NCBI GenBank assembly: GCA_902567685.1
Contig: CACFNH010000001.1
Coordinates: 269,998 to 333,997 of the forward strand
Direction of reading: 5' to 3'
Source: an uncultured Pelagibacteraceae bacterium
GTDB lineage: Bacteria > Pseudomonadota > Alphaproteobacteria > Pelagibacterales > Pelagibacteraceae
DNA length: 64,000 bases
Numbering within the stretch: the stretch's first letter is position 1; every line of letters starts with the position of its first letter. Shown here one piece after another: positions 42,814 to 50,965 of this stretch. Position numbers and translations under genes: made by a program. Under the pieces are notes generated by a model that ran no database searches, was not told where the DNA came from, and saw only the letters and a program-made list of their open reading frames with translations.

Positions 42814-42870
42814 TCCACAAAATCAAAATCTAACCTTGTAGTAATCAAATTGATCTTGATATAATCATTT

Positions 42871-42963
42871 GGAGGTTGGCATCAGGTGGATGTTTCATAA
42901 ACCCGGTCAGGTCTGAAAGGAAGCAGCCGTAGTGAAAATTTTTCAGGTTGTTTGCCTGCCTCC
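42871..42963 (+). ncRNA. ffs: signal recognition particle 4.5S RNA
   Basis: The sequence GGTCAGGTCTGAAAGGAAGCAGCC-type core (split here at 42905-42928) is the bacterial SRP RNA apex where Ffh binds. Terminal GGAGG (42871-42875) pairs with CCTCC (42959-42963) to close a 93-nt hairpin, the normal size for small bacterial SRP RNA. The apex tetraloop reads GAAA instead of the E. coli GGAA, still a GNRA loop. A short T run follows. It lies 9 bp before dnaX, as in the scr-dnaX-ybaB-recR order of Bacillus. Confidence 0.95.
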
Positions 42964-42972
42964 TTTTGTAAA

Positions 42973-44661
42973 ATGAAAGATAGTAAAATTCTAGCCTTAA
43001 AATATAGACCTCAAGAGTTTAAAGATTTAATAGGTCAAGAGGTAATGGCTCAAACTATTACCAACGGTATCGAATTAGGAAAAACACCAAATGCTTATCT
43101 TTTAACTGGGATAAGAGGTGTTGGAAAAACTACAACAGCAAGATTGATCGCAAAAGCTTTAAACTGTATTAAAAATATTGATAAAAATAAAAAATGTTCA
43201 CCAGAAGAATTTTGTAGCTCATGTAAGGAAATAATAAACTCTAGACACATAGATGTTCTTGAAATGGATGCTGCTTCTAAAACTGGAATAGATGATATTA
43301 GAGAACTTATAGAAAATTCAAAATATAGTCCAACAAGTGCTAAATTTAAAATTTTTATTATTGATGAAGTTCATATGCTTTCGAAACAAGCATTTAATGG
43401 TTTACTTAAGACCTTGGAGGAACCTCCTCCCAGTTTAAAGTTTATTTTAGCAACAACAGAAGTTAGAAAAATTCCTGTTACTATTCTATCAAGATGCCAA
43501 AGATTTGATTTAAAAAGAGTTAGTCTTGAAAAGTTATTAATACATTTAAAAAATGTATCTAAAAAAGAAAGTGGAAATATATCTGAAGACGCGCTCAGAT
43601 TAATTTCAAAAGCTTCAGAAGGTTCTGTTAGAGATGCTGTTTCCTTGTTAGACAGAGCTTTATTAGCTCAGACAATTAATAAAGATAAAGAGATTAAAGA
43701 CCAAGATATAAGAGAAATGTTAGGTCTAGCAGATAGAAATAAAACAATTTTACTTTTTAAGGAAATCTTGTCTGGAGATCAAAAAAAGGCAGTATCTCAT
43801 TTAAAAGAGCTAATTGATAACGGACTTGATGCTAAAAATTTTCTTAACGATATTCTTGAGTTGCTTTATTTATTTAGTAGAAGAATCAACCTCGGACCAA
43901 TAGAAAAAGATGCTTTGATCTCAGAATCAGAAATTCAATTAATTGAAGAACATACAAAAAATCTAAATATGCAAGATCTTGGATTATTCTGGCAACTCAC
44001 AATTAAAACTATGGATGATCTTAAAGTTGTAGCCAATGAAAATTTAACTTTAGAAATGTATATAATGCAATTAATTCATTTGAAAGATATAGGAGTAATT
44101 CAAGAAGAAAATTATGAAACCCAAACCAATGGAGGTTCTCAAATTTATAAAAAGAATAATAAAGAAAATATAAATGAAGAAGAAGATACAAAAAAAATAA
44201 CTAGTTCAATAAAAAATCAACTTAAAAGTACTAATCAGATTAAAACAAACTTAATCAAGAATCCTAAACTTGAAAATGAATACAGTACCAAAACAGAAAT
44301 TAAAAATTTTCAGGATTTGATAAATATTGCTACTAAAGAAAAAGAGATAGAGCTTAAATATGATTTAGAACGAAATGTAAAATTAGTTAGTTTCAAAAAA
44401 GGTAAAATTGATATTAGTTTCAACGAAAAATTAAATAAAAAGTTCATTAAAATTTTAACTGAAAAGCTATTATCTTGGACAGGTGAAAGATGGATAATCT
44501 CTTTAAGTAAAAATATTGGAGCAAAAACAGTTTATGAAAAAAAACTAGAAAACAAGTCAGCTAGTCTATTAAAAGAACAAAACAATGATTTGGTAAAAAA
44601 AATATTATCAAATTTTCCAGATGCAAAACTTATTGATGTAGAAGAGGATAAGGATGCCTGA
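42973..44661 (+). CDS. dnaX: DNA polymerase III subunit gamma/tau
   Basis: A 562-residue clamp-loader ATPase. Walker A GIRGVGKTTTARLIAKALNC, the zinc module CSPEEFCSSC, Walker B FIIDEVHMLS and sensor ATTEVRKIP are present in the first 250 residues. The C-terminal ~190 residues are a Lys/Asn-rich tail ending in tau-like domain V. I start at ATG 42973 (MKDSKILALKYRPQ); a 5' extension would run into the SRP RNA. The A-rich runs could allow gamma frameshifting, but no slippery site with structure was confirmed. Confidence 0.93.
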   Translation: MKDSKILALKYRPQEFKDLIGQEVMAQTITNGIELGKTPNAYLLTGIRGVGKTTTARLIAKALNCIKNIDKNKKCSPEEFCSSCKEIINSRHIDVLEMDAASKTGIDDIRELIENSKYSPTSAKFKIFIIDEVHMLSKQAFNGLLKTLEEPPPSLKFILATTEVRKIPVTILSRCQRFDLKRVSLEKLLIHLKNVSKKESGNISEDALRLISKASEGSVRDAVSLLDRALLAQTINKDKEIKDQDIREMLGLADRNKTILLFKEILSGDQKKAVSHLKELIDNGLDAKNFLNDILELLYLFSRRINLGPIEKDALISESEIQLIEEHTKNLNMQDLGLFWQLTIKTMDDLKVVANENLTLEMYIMQLIHLKDIGVIQEENYETQTNGGSQIYKKNNKENINEEEDTKKITSSIKNQLKSTNQIKTNLIKNPKLENEYSTKTEIKNFQDLINIATKEKEIELKYDLERNVKLVSFKKGKIDISFNEKLNKKFIKILTEKLLSWTGERWIISLSKNIGAKTVYEKKLENKSASLLKEQNNDLVKKILSNFPDAKLIDVEEDKDA

Positions 44662-44974
44662 CTTTACAGACATGTTGTCAAAAGCAAAAGAAATGCAAAC
44701 AAAAATGAAAGAAGCTCAGGACGCTATTAAAAAGATTCAAGTTGAGGGAGAAGCAGGCGGAAATTTAGTTAAAGTCACTCTTAATGGAGAATACGAGATA
44801 AAATCAATTGTAGTTAGTGAGGAAGCCAAGAAAGAAGGAATGGAAATAATTAACGATCTAATTATAGCTGCTTATAATAATGCAAAAGAAAAATTAAAAA
44901 AAAAATCTTCAGAAGAACTTTCTAAAGTTACCGGAGGACTAGGTTTACCTTCTGATTTTAAACTCCCTTTTTAA
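44654..44974 (+). CDS. nucleoid-associated protein, YbaB/EbfC family
   Basis: A 106-residue DNA-binding protein: N-terminal helix MLSKAKEMQTKMKEAQDAIKKIQVEGEAGGNLVKVTLNGEYEI is the YbaB hallmark. Dimeric tweezers-like proteins of this family coat DNA and affect expression and repair. It overlaps the dnaX 3' end by 8 bp, and recR starts at the next base, giving the classic dnaX-ybaB-recR block. Confidence 0.95.
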   Translation: MPDFTDMLSKAKEMQTKMKEAQDAIKKIQVEGEAGGNLVKVTLNGEYEIKSIVVSEEAKKEGMEIINDLIIAAYNNAKEKLKKKSSEELSKVTGGLGLPSDFKLPF

Positions 44975-45580
44975 ATGAGTAATGACATTCCAGAAATAGA
45001 AGACTTAATTAAGCAATTTTCTAAACTTCCAGGTTTAGGACCTAAATCTGCAAAGAGAATTATACTCAAGCTAATCAATAATAAAGACAGCATGGTAAAA
45101 CCGTTAGCTCAATCTTTGGCTAAAGTTTACAAAAATGTAGTTAGATGTGTTAATTGTGGGAATTTAAAAATAATGGACAAAACTTGTGTTTGTGAAGGTG
45201 AAAACAAGTTTGATAAAATTTGTGTTGTAGAAAACCTTGCAGACATGTGGGTAATAGAATCTGCAAATATTTTTAAAGGCCATTACCATATATTAGGCGG
45301 TACACTTAATTCTGATCAAAGTTATGAGCAAAAAAATCTTCTAATAGACTCTTTAGTTAAAAGAATTAAAAAAAATAGTCTTAAGGAGGTAATTATCGCC
45401 ACAAGCGCTACCATAGAAGGACAAACAACTGCTCACTATATAGAAGACTCTATAAAAAATGATAAAATAAAAATTAGCAAATTAGCCCAAGGTTTACCTG
45501 TGGGTGGTGAAATTGAACAATTAGATGATGGAACATTGTTTTCAGCTTTTAAAAATAGAGTTCCAGTGACTAGTGAATAG
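44975..45580 (+). CDS. recR: recombination mediator RecR
   Basis: A 201-residue RecR. Helix-hairpin-helix [16 protein letters not shown], a zinc site [16 protein letters not shown], then the Toprim domain with [12 protein letters not shown] (acidic residue) and a C-terminal Walker-B-like part. With RecF/RecO it loads RecA onto gaps. It follows ybaB directly; the 3' end overlaps the convergent glcB by 11 bp. Confidence 0.95.
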   Translation: MSNDIPEIEDLIKQFSKLPGLGPKSAKRIILKLINNKDSMVKPLAQSLAKVYKNVVRCVNCGNLKIMDKTCVCEGENKFDKICVVENLADMWVIESANIFKGHYHILGGTLNSDQSYEQKNLLIDSLVKRIKKNSLKEVIIATSATIEGQTTAHYIEDSIKNDKIKISKLAQGLPVGGEIEQLDDGTLFSAFKNRVPVTSE

Positions 45581-47732
45581 ATTTTTTTTCTAATCTTCTT
45601 TTATGCAATAATGGCTCAGTATATCCCGAAGGTTGCTCTCTACCTTTAAAAACTAAGTCACAAGCAGCTTTAAATGCTATTGAACCATCAAAGTCTTTTG
45701 ACATTTCTTGATATTCATTCCTGCCATATCTTTGGTATGCGGGATCATCTATATTTTGTTTATCTACTATTGTAGCCATTTTTTTCATAATTTTAATAAC
45801 TTGATCTTTTGAACAGACTCCATGATGCAACCAGTTTGCCATATGTTGAGAGGATATTCTTAATGTTGCTCTGTCTTCCATTAAACCGATATCATTAATA
45901 TCAGGAACTTTTGAGCACCCAACTCCATTATTTATCCATCTAACAACATAGCCAAGAATACTTTGAGCATTATTTTCTATTTCTTTATTAATTTCTTCGA
46001 CAGACCAATTTGGTCTATCTGCAGTTGGTATATTTAAAATATTTTCTAATTTAGCCGTCTCTCTTGACTTAATTTTTTTTTGTTCTTCAAAAACATCTAT
46101 TTGATGGTAATGAACAGCATGTAAAGTAGCGGCTGTAGGAGAAGGCACCCAAGCACAATTAGCTCCAGCTTTTACATGGTCAATCTTTTGTTTCATCATG
46201 TCAGCCATTTTATCTGGCATTGCCCACATTCCTTTGCCTATTTGAGCTTTATTAGAAAATCCACAGGCTAAACCAATATCAACGTTCCAGTTTTCATATG
46301 TGTTTAGCCATAAAGATTTTTTCATATCTCCTTTAAAAATCATTGGACCAGATTCAAACGAAGTATGTATTTCATCACCGGTTCTGTCTAAAAAACCTGT
46401 ATTAATAAAGACCACTCTATCTTTAACTGTTCTTATACATTCTTTTAGATTAATAGTAGTTCTTCTTTCTTCATCCATAATTCCTATCTTTATAGTATTT
46501 TTTTTCAGTTTTAAGACTTGTTCAACTTCATTAAAAATCATATTTGAAAAATGAACTTCTTCAGGTCCATGCATTTTAGGCTTAACTATATAAACTGATC
46601 CCGTTCTTGAATTTTTTTTGTTTTTTAAATCGTGTTTTGCACAAAGGACAGTAAAAAAAGCATCCATAATTCCTTCTGGGATTTCTGAGCCATCCTTTAA
46701 AGTAACCGAAGGATTCGTCATAAGATGACCGACATTTCTATTTAGCAACAATGCTCTGCCATGTAGCTTCACATTAGATCCATCAATAGTATTATATATT
46801 CTGTCGGGATTTAATTTTCTTATAAATTTTTTTCCATTTTTTTCTAATTTAGCCTGTAAATCTCCTTTCATAATTCCCAACCAATTTCTATAACCTTTAA
46901 CTTTGTCTTGTGAATCTACTGCAGCTACGGAGTCCTCATGATCCATGATTGTGGATATTGCAGATTCAAGAATTATGTCTTCTATACTTGCTTTGTCCTC
47001 TTTTCCATTTATGCCATTAGCATCAAAAATAATATCAATATGAAGATTATTTTTTTTAAGCAAAAGGGAGGATAAATTATTAGGTTTGCCAGAATAACCT
47101 ACAAATTGCTTTTTATCTTTAAGTTCTAAACTTAATTTTTTATTAGATATTTTTGGAATCTCTGAAAGGTCTTTCCAGCTACCATTTAAAAGAGGTACAT
47201 TTTTATCTAAAAAATTACGAGCATACTCTATTACCTTTTTTCCTCGCTTTGGATTGTATTTATTTTCTCGTTTGGCCCCATCAGTCTCAGGAATGACATC
47301 TGTACCATATAAAGCATTATAAAAACTTCCCCAACGTGCATTAGCTGCGTTTATGGCATACCTAGCATTATCTATGGGAACAACTAATTGTGGTCCTGCA
47401 ATTGATGAAATTTCTCGATCTACATCAGAAGTACTTATTTTAAAGTCTTCTTTTTCTTCAACAATATAATTTATTGATTTTAAGAATTTAATGTACTGAT
47501 CTTTATCAAATTTATCTCCTTTCTTAGAAATATGCCAATCATCTATCTTTTTTTGTATTTCTTCTCTGGTTTGTAGCAATTTTTTATTTATCAAAGTTAA
47601 CTTCTGAACAGATTTTTCAAATTCAAACCAAAAAGTATTCGATTCAAGACCAGTGTTTGGAATTGCCTCATTATTTATAAAATCAAATAGTTCAGAGTCT
47701 ATTTTGAGATTACCTACATTGATTTTTTTCAT
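45570..47732 (-). CDS. glcB: malate synthase G
   Basis: A 720-residue monomeric malate synthase that condenses glyoxylate and acetyl-CoA to malate. Length and motifs match the G type: [18 protein letters not shown] near the start, [37 protein letters not shown] (catalytic Arg), and the TIM-barrel [21 protein letters not shown]. In SAR11 relatives glcB has been described under a glycine riboswitch; none is visible in the 114 bp before this gene. No isocitrate lyase gene is in the window. Confidence 0.95.
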   Translation of the reverse strand: MKKINVGNLKIDSELFDFINNEAIPNTGLESNTFWFEFEKSVQKLTLINKKLLQTREEIQKKIDDWHISKKGDKFDKDQYIKFLKSINYIVEEKEDFKISTSDVDREISSIAGPQLVVPIDNARYAINAANARWGSFYNALYGTDVIPETDGAKRENKYNPKRGKKVIEYARNFLDKNVPLLNGSWKDLSEIPKISNKKLSLELKDKKQFVGYSGKPNNLSSLLLKKNNLHIDIIFDANGINGKEDKASIEDIILESAISTIMDHEDSVAAVDSQDKVKGYRNWLGIMKGDLQAKLEKNGKKFIRKLNPDRIYNTIDGSNVKLHGRALLLNRNVGHLMTNPSVTLKDGSEIPEGIMDAFFTVLCAKHDLKNKKNSRTGSVYIVKPKMHGPEEVHFSNMIFNEVEQVLKLKKNTIKIGIMDEERRTTINLKECIRTVKDRVVFINTGFLDRTGDEIHTSFESGPMIFKGDMKKSLWLNTYENWNVDIGLACGFSNKAQIGKGMWAMPDKMADMMKQKIDHVKAGANCAWVPSPTAATLHAVHYHQIDVFEEQKKIKSRETAKLENILNIPTADRPNWSVEEINKEIENNAQSILGYVVRWINNGVGCSKVPDINDIGLMEDRATLRISSQHMANWLHHGVCSKDQVIKIMKKMATIVDKQNIDDPAYQRYGRNEYQEMSKDFDGSIAFKAACDLVFKGREQPSGYTEPLLHKRRLEKKSIH

Positions 47733-47777
47733 ATAAATTCTAATAAATCAAAGAAATCAAACTTAAACAACATTTTA

Positions 47778-47825
47778 TTGACATAATTAATTGTGACACA
47801 TTTGAATTCTATTAAAAATAGAATT
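47778..47825 (+). promoter_or_regulatory. candidate accA promoter region with hairpin
   Basis: The 114-bp gap between divergent glcB and accA holds a TTGACA hexamer on the plus strand (47778-47783) and a perfect hairpin AATTCTATT-aaa-AATAGAATT (47805-47825) 21 bp before the accA ATG. The hairpin could affect accA translation or be a repressor site. No -10 match is convincing. On the minus strand, nothing beyond AT-rich sequence is seen before glcB. Confidence 0.35.
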
Positions 47826-47846
47826 ATTATTAACTAACCGATTTAT

Positions 47847-48953
47847 ATGAGAAATTATTTAGAATTTGAAAAAGAAATAAAATCATTAGAAGAACAAGCT
47901 GAAAATCTTAGAAGTCCATTTGGCTCAGAGGGTATTTCTGAAGTAGATACAAAAAAAATTAAAAATATACAGCAAGAAATTGAACAAAAGCTTAAAGAAA
48001 CCTATAAAAACCTCAATAGCTGGCAAAAAACTTTAGTTGCAAGACATGAGGATAGACCAAAAGCAAATTTCTATATTAAGAAAATTTTTTCTAATTTTAC
48101 AAACCTTTCTGGTGACAGGTATTTCGGAGATGATAAATCTGTTATTGCAGGTTTTGGTCTAATTAATAATACATCTGTCTTAATTATTGGGCAAGAAAAA
48201 GGAGAAGATCTTAACAGTAGGATTGAAAGAAATTTTGGAATGATGAAGCCAGAAGGATACAGAAAATGTATTAGATTAATGAGGTTAGCAGACAAATTTC
48301 AAATTCCAGTTGTAACTTTTATTGATACACCTGGTGCTTCTCCACAACTTGGATCAGAACAGCGAGGGCAAGCTTCAGCAATAGCAAACTCAATTGAATG
48401 CTGCATGTCATTAAAAGTTCCAAATATTTCAATTGTAATTGGCGAAGGTGGATCAGGAGGCGCTATTGCTCTTGCATCTTCTAATAAGGTCATAATGCTA
48501 GAAAATTCTATCTATTCTGTTATTTCGCCAGAAGGGTGTGCTTCTATTCTTTGGAGAGATCCTACTAAGTCACTCGAAGCTGCTGAAGCAATGAAATTAA
48601 CTGCAAAAGATCTTTTAAGTTTAGGAATTATAGATGAAGTTATAGAAGAACCTTTGGGAGGCGCTCATAGAGATTCAGAAAAAACAGTGCAAAATGTTAG
48701 AAATTCTATAATAAAAAATTTACAATTTTTTGAAAACTTTTCTGGAGAGGAAATATATGAACAACGAAAAGCAAAATTTTTAAAAATAGGAAGAGATAGG
48801 GGATTTATTAAATCTTCTAAATCTGACAATTTAGGATTGGGCTACGAACAGTCAATATTGTTAAAAGTCAAGAGACATTTAATACAAAATAAATATATTT
48901 ATTTAGGACTATCTTTAGTTTTTACCGCAGGAATAATAGCTCTATTTAATTAA
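47847..48953 (+). CDS. accA: acetyl-CoA carboxylase carboxyltransferase alpha with C-terminal membrane helix
   Basis: The alpha partner of AccD. Residues 1-~318 are the usual AccA: LEFEKEIKSLEEQ start, NLSGDRYFGDDKSVIAGFG, ARHEDRPKA, TFIDTPGASPQLGSEQRGQ and GGSGGAIAL. The family normally ends near EQRKAKFLKIG. Here about 50 more residues follow: a basic linker, then YIYLGLSLVFTAGIIALF, a full-length hydrophobic helix. This could anchor the carboxyltransferase to the membrane, where its product is used. The frame is clean, so this is not a frameshift artefact in this sequence. Confidence 0.93.
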   Translation: MRNYLEFEKEIKSLEEQAENLRSPFGSEGISEVDTKKIKNIQQEIEQKLKETYKNLNSWQKTLVARHEDRPKANFYIKKIFSNFTNLSGDRYFGDDKSVIAGFGLINNTSVLIIGQEKGEDLNSRIERNFGMMKPEGYRKCIRLMRLADKFQIPVVTFIDTPGASPQLGSEQRGQASAIANSIECCMSLKVPNISIVIGEGGSGGAIALASSNKVIMLENSIYSVISPEGCASILWRDPTKSLEAAEAMKLTAKDLLSLGIIDEVIEEPLGGAHRDSEKTVQNVRNSIIKNLQFFENFSGEEIYEQRKAKFLKIGRDRGFIKSSKSDNLGLGYEQSILLKVKRHLIQNKYIYLGLSLVFTAGIIALFN

Positions 48954-49011
48954 TATATGTTGCAAAATAGACTATTTTCTTAATTTTTTCACTTTTTTAA
49001 AGAAAGACGTC

Positions 49012-49067
49012 TTGACATACTCTAATCAAATCTATTAAGAGGGGCAGTTCAGTAATTTTATTACTGA
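49012..49067 (+). promoter_or_regulatory. cold-shock gene promoter and 5' leader hairpin
   Basis: TTGACA (49012-49017) with TTAAGA 17 bp downstream forms a plausible sigma-70 promoter. The leader then has TCAGTAAT-TTT-ATTACTGA, a perfect 8-bp stem (49049-49067). Long leaders that fold differently in the cold are normal for csp genes. A GGAAAAG ribosome site precedes the ATG. Confidence 0.5.
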
Positions 49068-49100
49068 TTAAAGTTAATAACAAATAAGGAAAAGTAAATA

Positions 49101-49313
49101 ATGAGTACACTAAAAGGTAAAGTTAAGTGGTTCAATGGTACCAAAGGTTATGGTTTCATTGAAAGAGAAGACAAAGAAAAAGACGTGTTCGTTCACAGCT
49201 CTGCAGTTAGAGAAGCTGGTTTAAAATATTTAAACGAAGGCGATGAACTAACGTTTGAAGTGGAAAGCACGGAAAAAGGTCCTTCCGCAGTAAAATTGCA
49301 GAAAACATCTTAA
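49101..49313 (+). CDS. cold-shock domain protein
   Basis: A 70-residue CspA-family protein. [31 protein letters not shown] contains RNP1 (KGYGFI) and RNP2 (VFVHS). It melts RNA structure and acts as an RNA chaperone. The last residues are VKLQKTS. It is monocistronic by layout: a promoter and leader before, a hairpin after. CspA and CspE types cannot be separated. Confidence 0.95.
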   Translation: MSTLKGKVKWFNGTKGYGFIEREDKEKDVFVHSSAVREAGLKYLNEGDELTFEVESTEKGPSAVKLQKTS

Positions 49314-49338
49314 ATCTTATTTCCTAAATTCAGATTAT

Positions 49339-49372
49339 CGGGACATCAGGCTTATCATAGTTTTTTGTCCCG
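49339..49372 (+). terminator. putative terminator hairpin after the cold-shock gene
   Basis: CGGGACA and TGTCCCG form a GC-rich 7-bp stem with a 20-nt loop 26 bp after the csp stop, followed by TTAATTCTTTTCTT. The long loop and broken U tract make it a weak terminator candidate. It could also begin a structured leader of the tRNA-His/hisS unit. Confidence 0.4.
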
Positions 49373-49419
49373 TTAATTCTTTTCTTGCAAAATTTGAATC
49401 TTTTGTTAAAAGACATCCA

Positions 49420-49494
49420 ATGGTTATAAAAAGTAAAAATTCTGCTCTTAGATCACACTCTCACAGAGTGCATGCTAGGCTATTGCTTAGCTAA
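49420..49494 (+). CDS. candidate His-containing leader peptide before tRNA-His/hisS
   Basis: A 24-codon ORF (ATG 49420, TAA 49492-49494) codes MVIKSKNS...RSHSHRVHARLLLS with three His in six codons (CAC, CAC, CAT). The His codons lie in a perfect hairpin CACTCT-CAC-AGAGTG (49456-49470), and GCTAGGC-TATT-GCTTAGC (49474-49491) forms a second one. This resembles his-operon attenuation control upstream of hisS-hisZ-hisG. No U-tract terminator follows and the RBS is poor, so it may be chance. Confidence 0.35.
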   Translation: MVIKSKNSALRSHSHRVHARLLLS

Positions 49495-49549
49495 ATCATT
49501 ACATATTTTAAATACAAATTTATAAACAATTAATATAAAAAGGAGTTAT

Positions 49550-49626
49550 GCAGCAGTAGCTCAGTTGGTTAGAGCACTAGTTTGTGGAACTAGGGGTCGG
49601 TGGTTCGAATCCACCCTGCTGTACCA
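49550..49626 (+). tRNA. tRNA-His (anticodon GTG)
   Basis: A full cloverleaf: acceptor GCAGCAG with CTGCTGT, D stem GCTC/GAGC, anticodon stem CTAGT/ACTAG with loop TTGTGGA, T arm GGTGG-TTCGAAT-CCACC, discriminator A73 and encoded CCA. The base before position 1 is T, so the usual extra G-1 of tRNA-His is not encoded, and A73 replaces C73. This matches the variant known from a clade of Alphaproteobacteria. hisS starts 4 bp after the CCA. Confidence 0.95.
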
Positions 49627-49630
49627 AAAA

Positions 49631-50965
49631 ATGGAAAAAGACAAAAAAACAAAACCTTCAAAGGAACTGCCTTTGGGCTTTGTTGATAGGCAAGAAAAAG
49701 AATTATTAACCCGAGACTTCATAATTTCAAATATTAAAGAAGTTATGATCAAGTACGGTTTCCAATATCTCGAGACACCAAGCTTTGAGTATACGGATAG
49801 TATTGGAAAATTTTTGCCTGACAAAGATAGGCCTGATCAAGGAGTATTCTCTTTTAAAGATGATAAGAAATGGCTTTCGTTAAGGTATGACTTAACTGCA
49901 CCATTAGCAAGATATGTAGCTAAAAACTATCTTGAGATTCCTAAACCTTTTAAGCGCTACCAATTGGGTACAGTTTGGAGAAATGAAAAGCCAGGACCAG
50001 GAAGATTTAGAGAATTTTTACAATTTGATGCAGATTATGTTGGTACAAAAAATATGCAAGCAGATGCAGAACTTTGTATATTAATTTCTGAGATTTTAGA
50101 AAAGTGTGGATTAGATAAAAAAGATTATACTGTAAAAATTTCTTCTAGAAAATTTACTGATAAATTGTTTGAAAAATTGAAAATCAAATCAAAAGAACAA
50201 ATATCCACCACATTACGAGCTCTAGATAAAATTGATAGACTTGGTTGGCAAGAAGTTCAAAAACTTCTAGGAGAGGGCAGGAAAGATAAATCTGGAGATT
50301 ATACGAGAGGGGCAAATCTTAAGAAAGAACAAATTAAAATAATAGAGAACGCTTTAAAGAACGACACACCTGAAAGTGAAGACCTATTAGAAATTATAAA
50401 AATTTTTCAGGCATATAATTTTTCAAATTATAAATTTGATCCGTCAGTAATAAGAGGATTAGAATATTACACTGGGCCTATTTTTGAAGTTAACTTAAAT
50501 TTTGAAGTAAAAAATTTAAAAGGTCAAGCCATTCAATTTGGATCGATCGGTGGTGGAGGCAGGTATGACAATCTAGTAAACAATTTTGGAAATCTTGACT
50601 GTCCAGCAACAGGAATATCAATAGGTCTAGATAGACTTGTGTTTGCTTTGATGCAAAAAAAAGATTTTAAAATAAAAGCTAAACGCCCGGTTATCATATG
50701 CACGTTTGATAAAAACAATACAAAAAAATATATTGAGATATTAAATAAACTTAGAAATTCAAATATTAGTTCAGAGATATATCCAGGAGAAGGCAAATTA
50801 AAGAAACAGATGGAATATGCAAATAAGATTGGATCTCCAGCTGTTATTTTATACGGAGACGATGAAATAAAATCTGGGAAAGCAACTTTAAAGAATCTTA
50901 GAACTGGTGACGAAACTTCTATTAAAACTGATGAGCTAGCAGATGAAATTAAAAAATTACTCTGA
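49631..50965 (+). CDS. hisS: histidyl-tRNA synthetase, alphaproteobacterial derived type
   Basis: A 444-residue class II synthetase. Motif 2 FRYQLGTVWRNEKPGPGRFREFLQFDAD and RYDLTAPLARY, and the histidine motif RGLEYYTGPIFE are clear. An insertion with LDKIDRLGWQEVQKLLGEGRKDKSGDYTRGA is typical of the derived alphaproteobacterial HisRS that works with A73/no-G-1 tRNA-His. ATG 49631 is used; the frame upstream runs through the tRNA gene and is not coding. It overlaps hisZ by 23 bp. Confidence 0.95.
   Translation: MEKDKKTKPSKELPLGFVDRQEKELLTRDFIISNIKEVMIKYGFQYLETPSFEYTDSIGKFLPDKDRPDQGVFSFKDDKKWLSLRYDLTAPLARYVAKNYLEIPKPFKRYQLGTVWRNEKPGPGRFREFLQFDADYVGTKNMQADAELCILISEILEKCGLDKKDYTVKISSRKFTDKLFEKLKIKSKEQISTTLRALDKIDRLGWQEVQKLLGEGRKDKSGDYTRGANLKKEQIKIIENALKNDTPESEDLLEIIKIFQAYNFSNYKFDPSVIRGLEYYTGPIFEVNLNFEVKNLKGQAIQFGSIGGGGRYDNLVNNFGNLDCPATGISIGLDRLVFALMQKKDFKIKAKRPVIICTFDKNNTKKYIEILNKLRNSNISSEIYPGEGKLKKQMEYANKIGSPAVILYGDDEIKSGKATLKNLRTGDETSIKTDELADEIKKLL

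Noticed and set aside
42952-42972. Upstream extension of dnaX into the SRP RNA
   Set aside because: The extra residues come from the RNA 3' strand; the usual DnaX start follows at ATG 42973.
49565-49630. Upstream extension of hisS through tRNA-His
   Set aside because: The frame is only tRNA sequence; ATG 49631 gives the family start.
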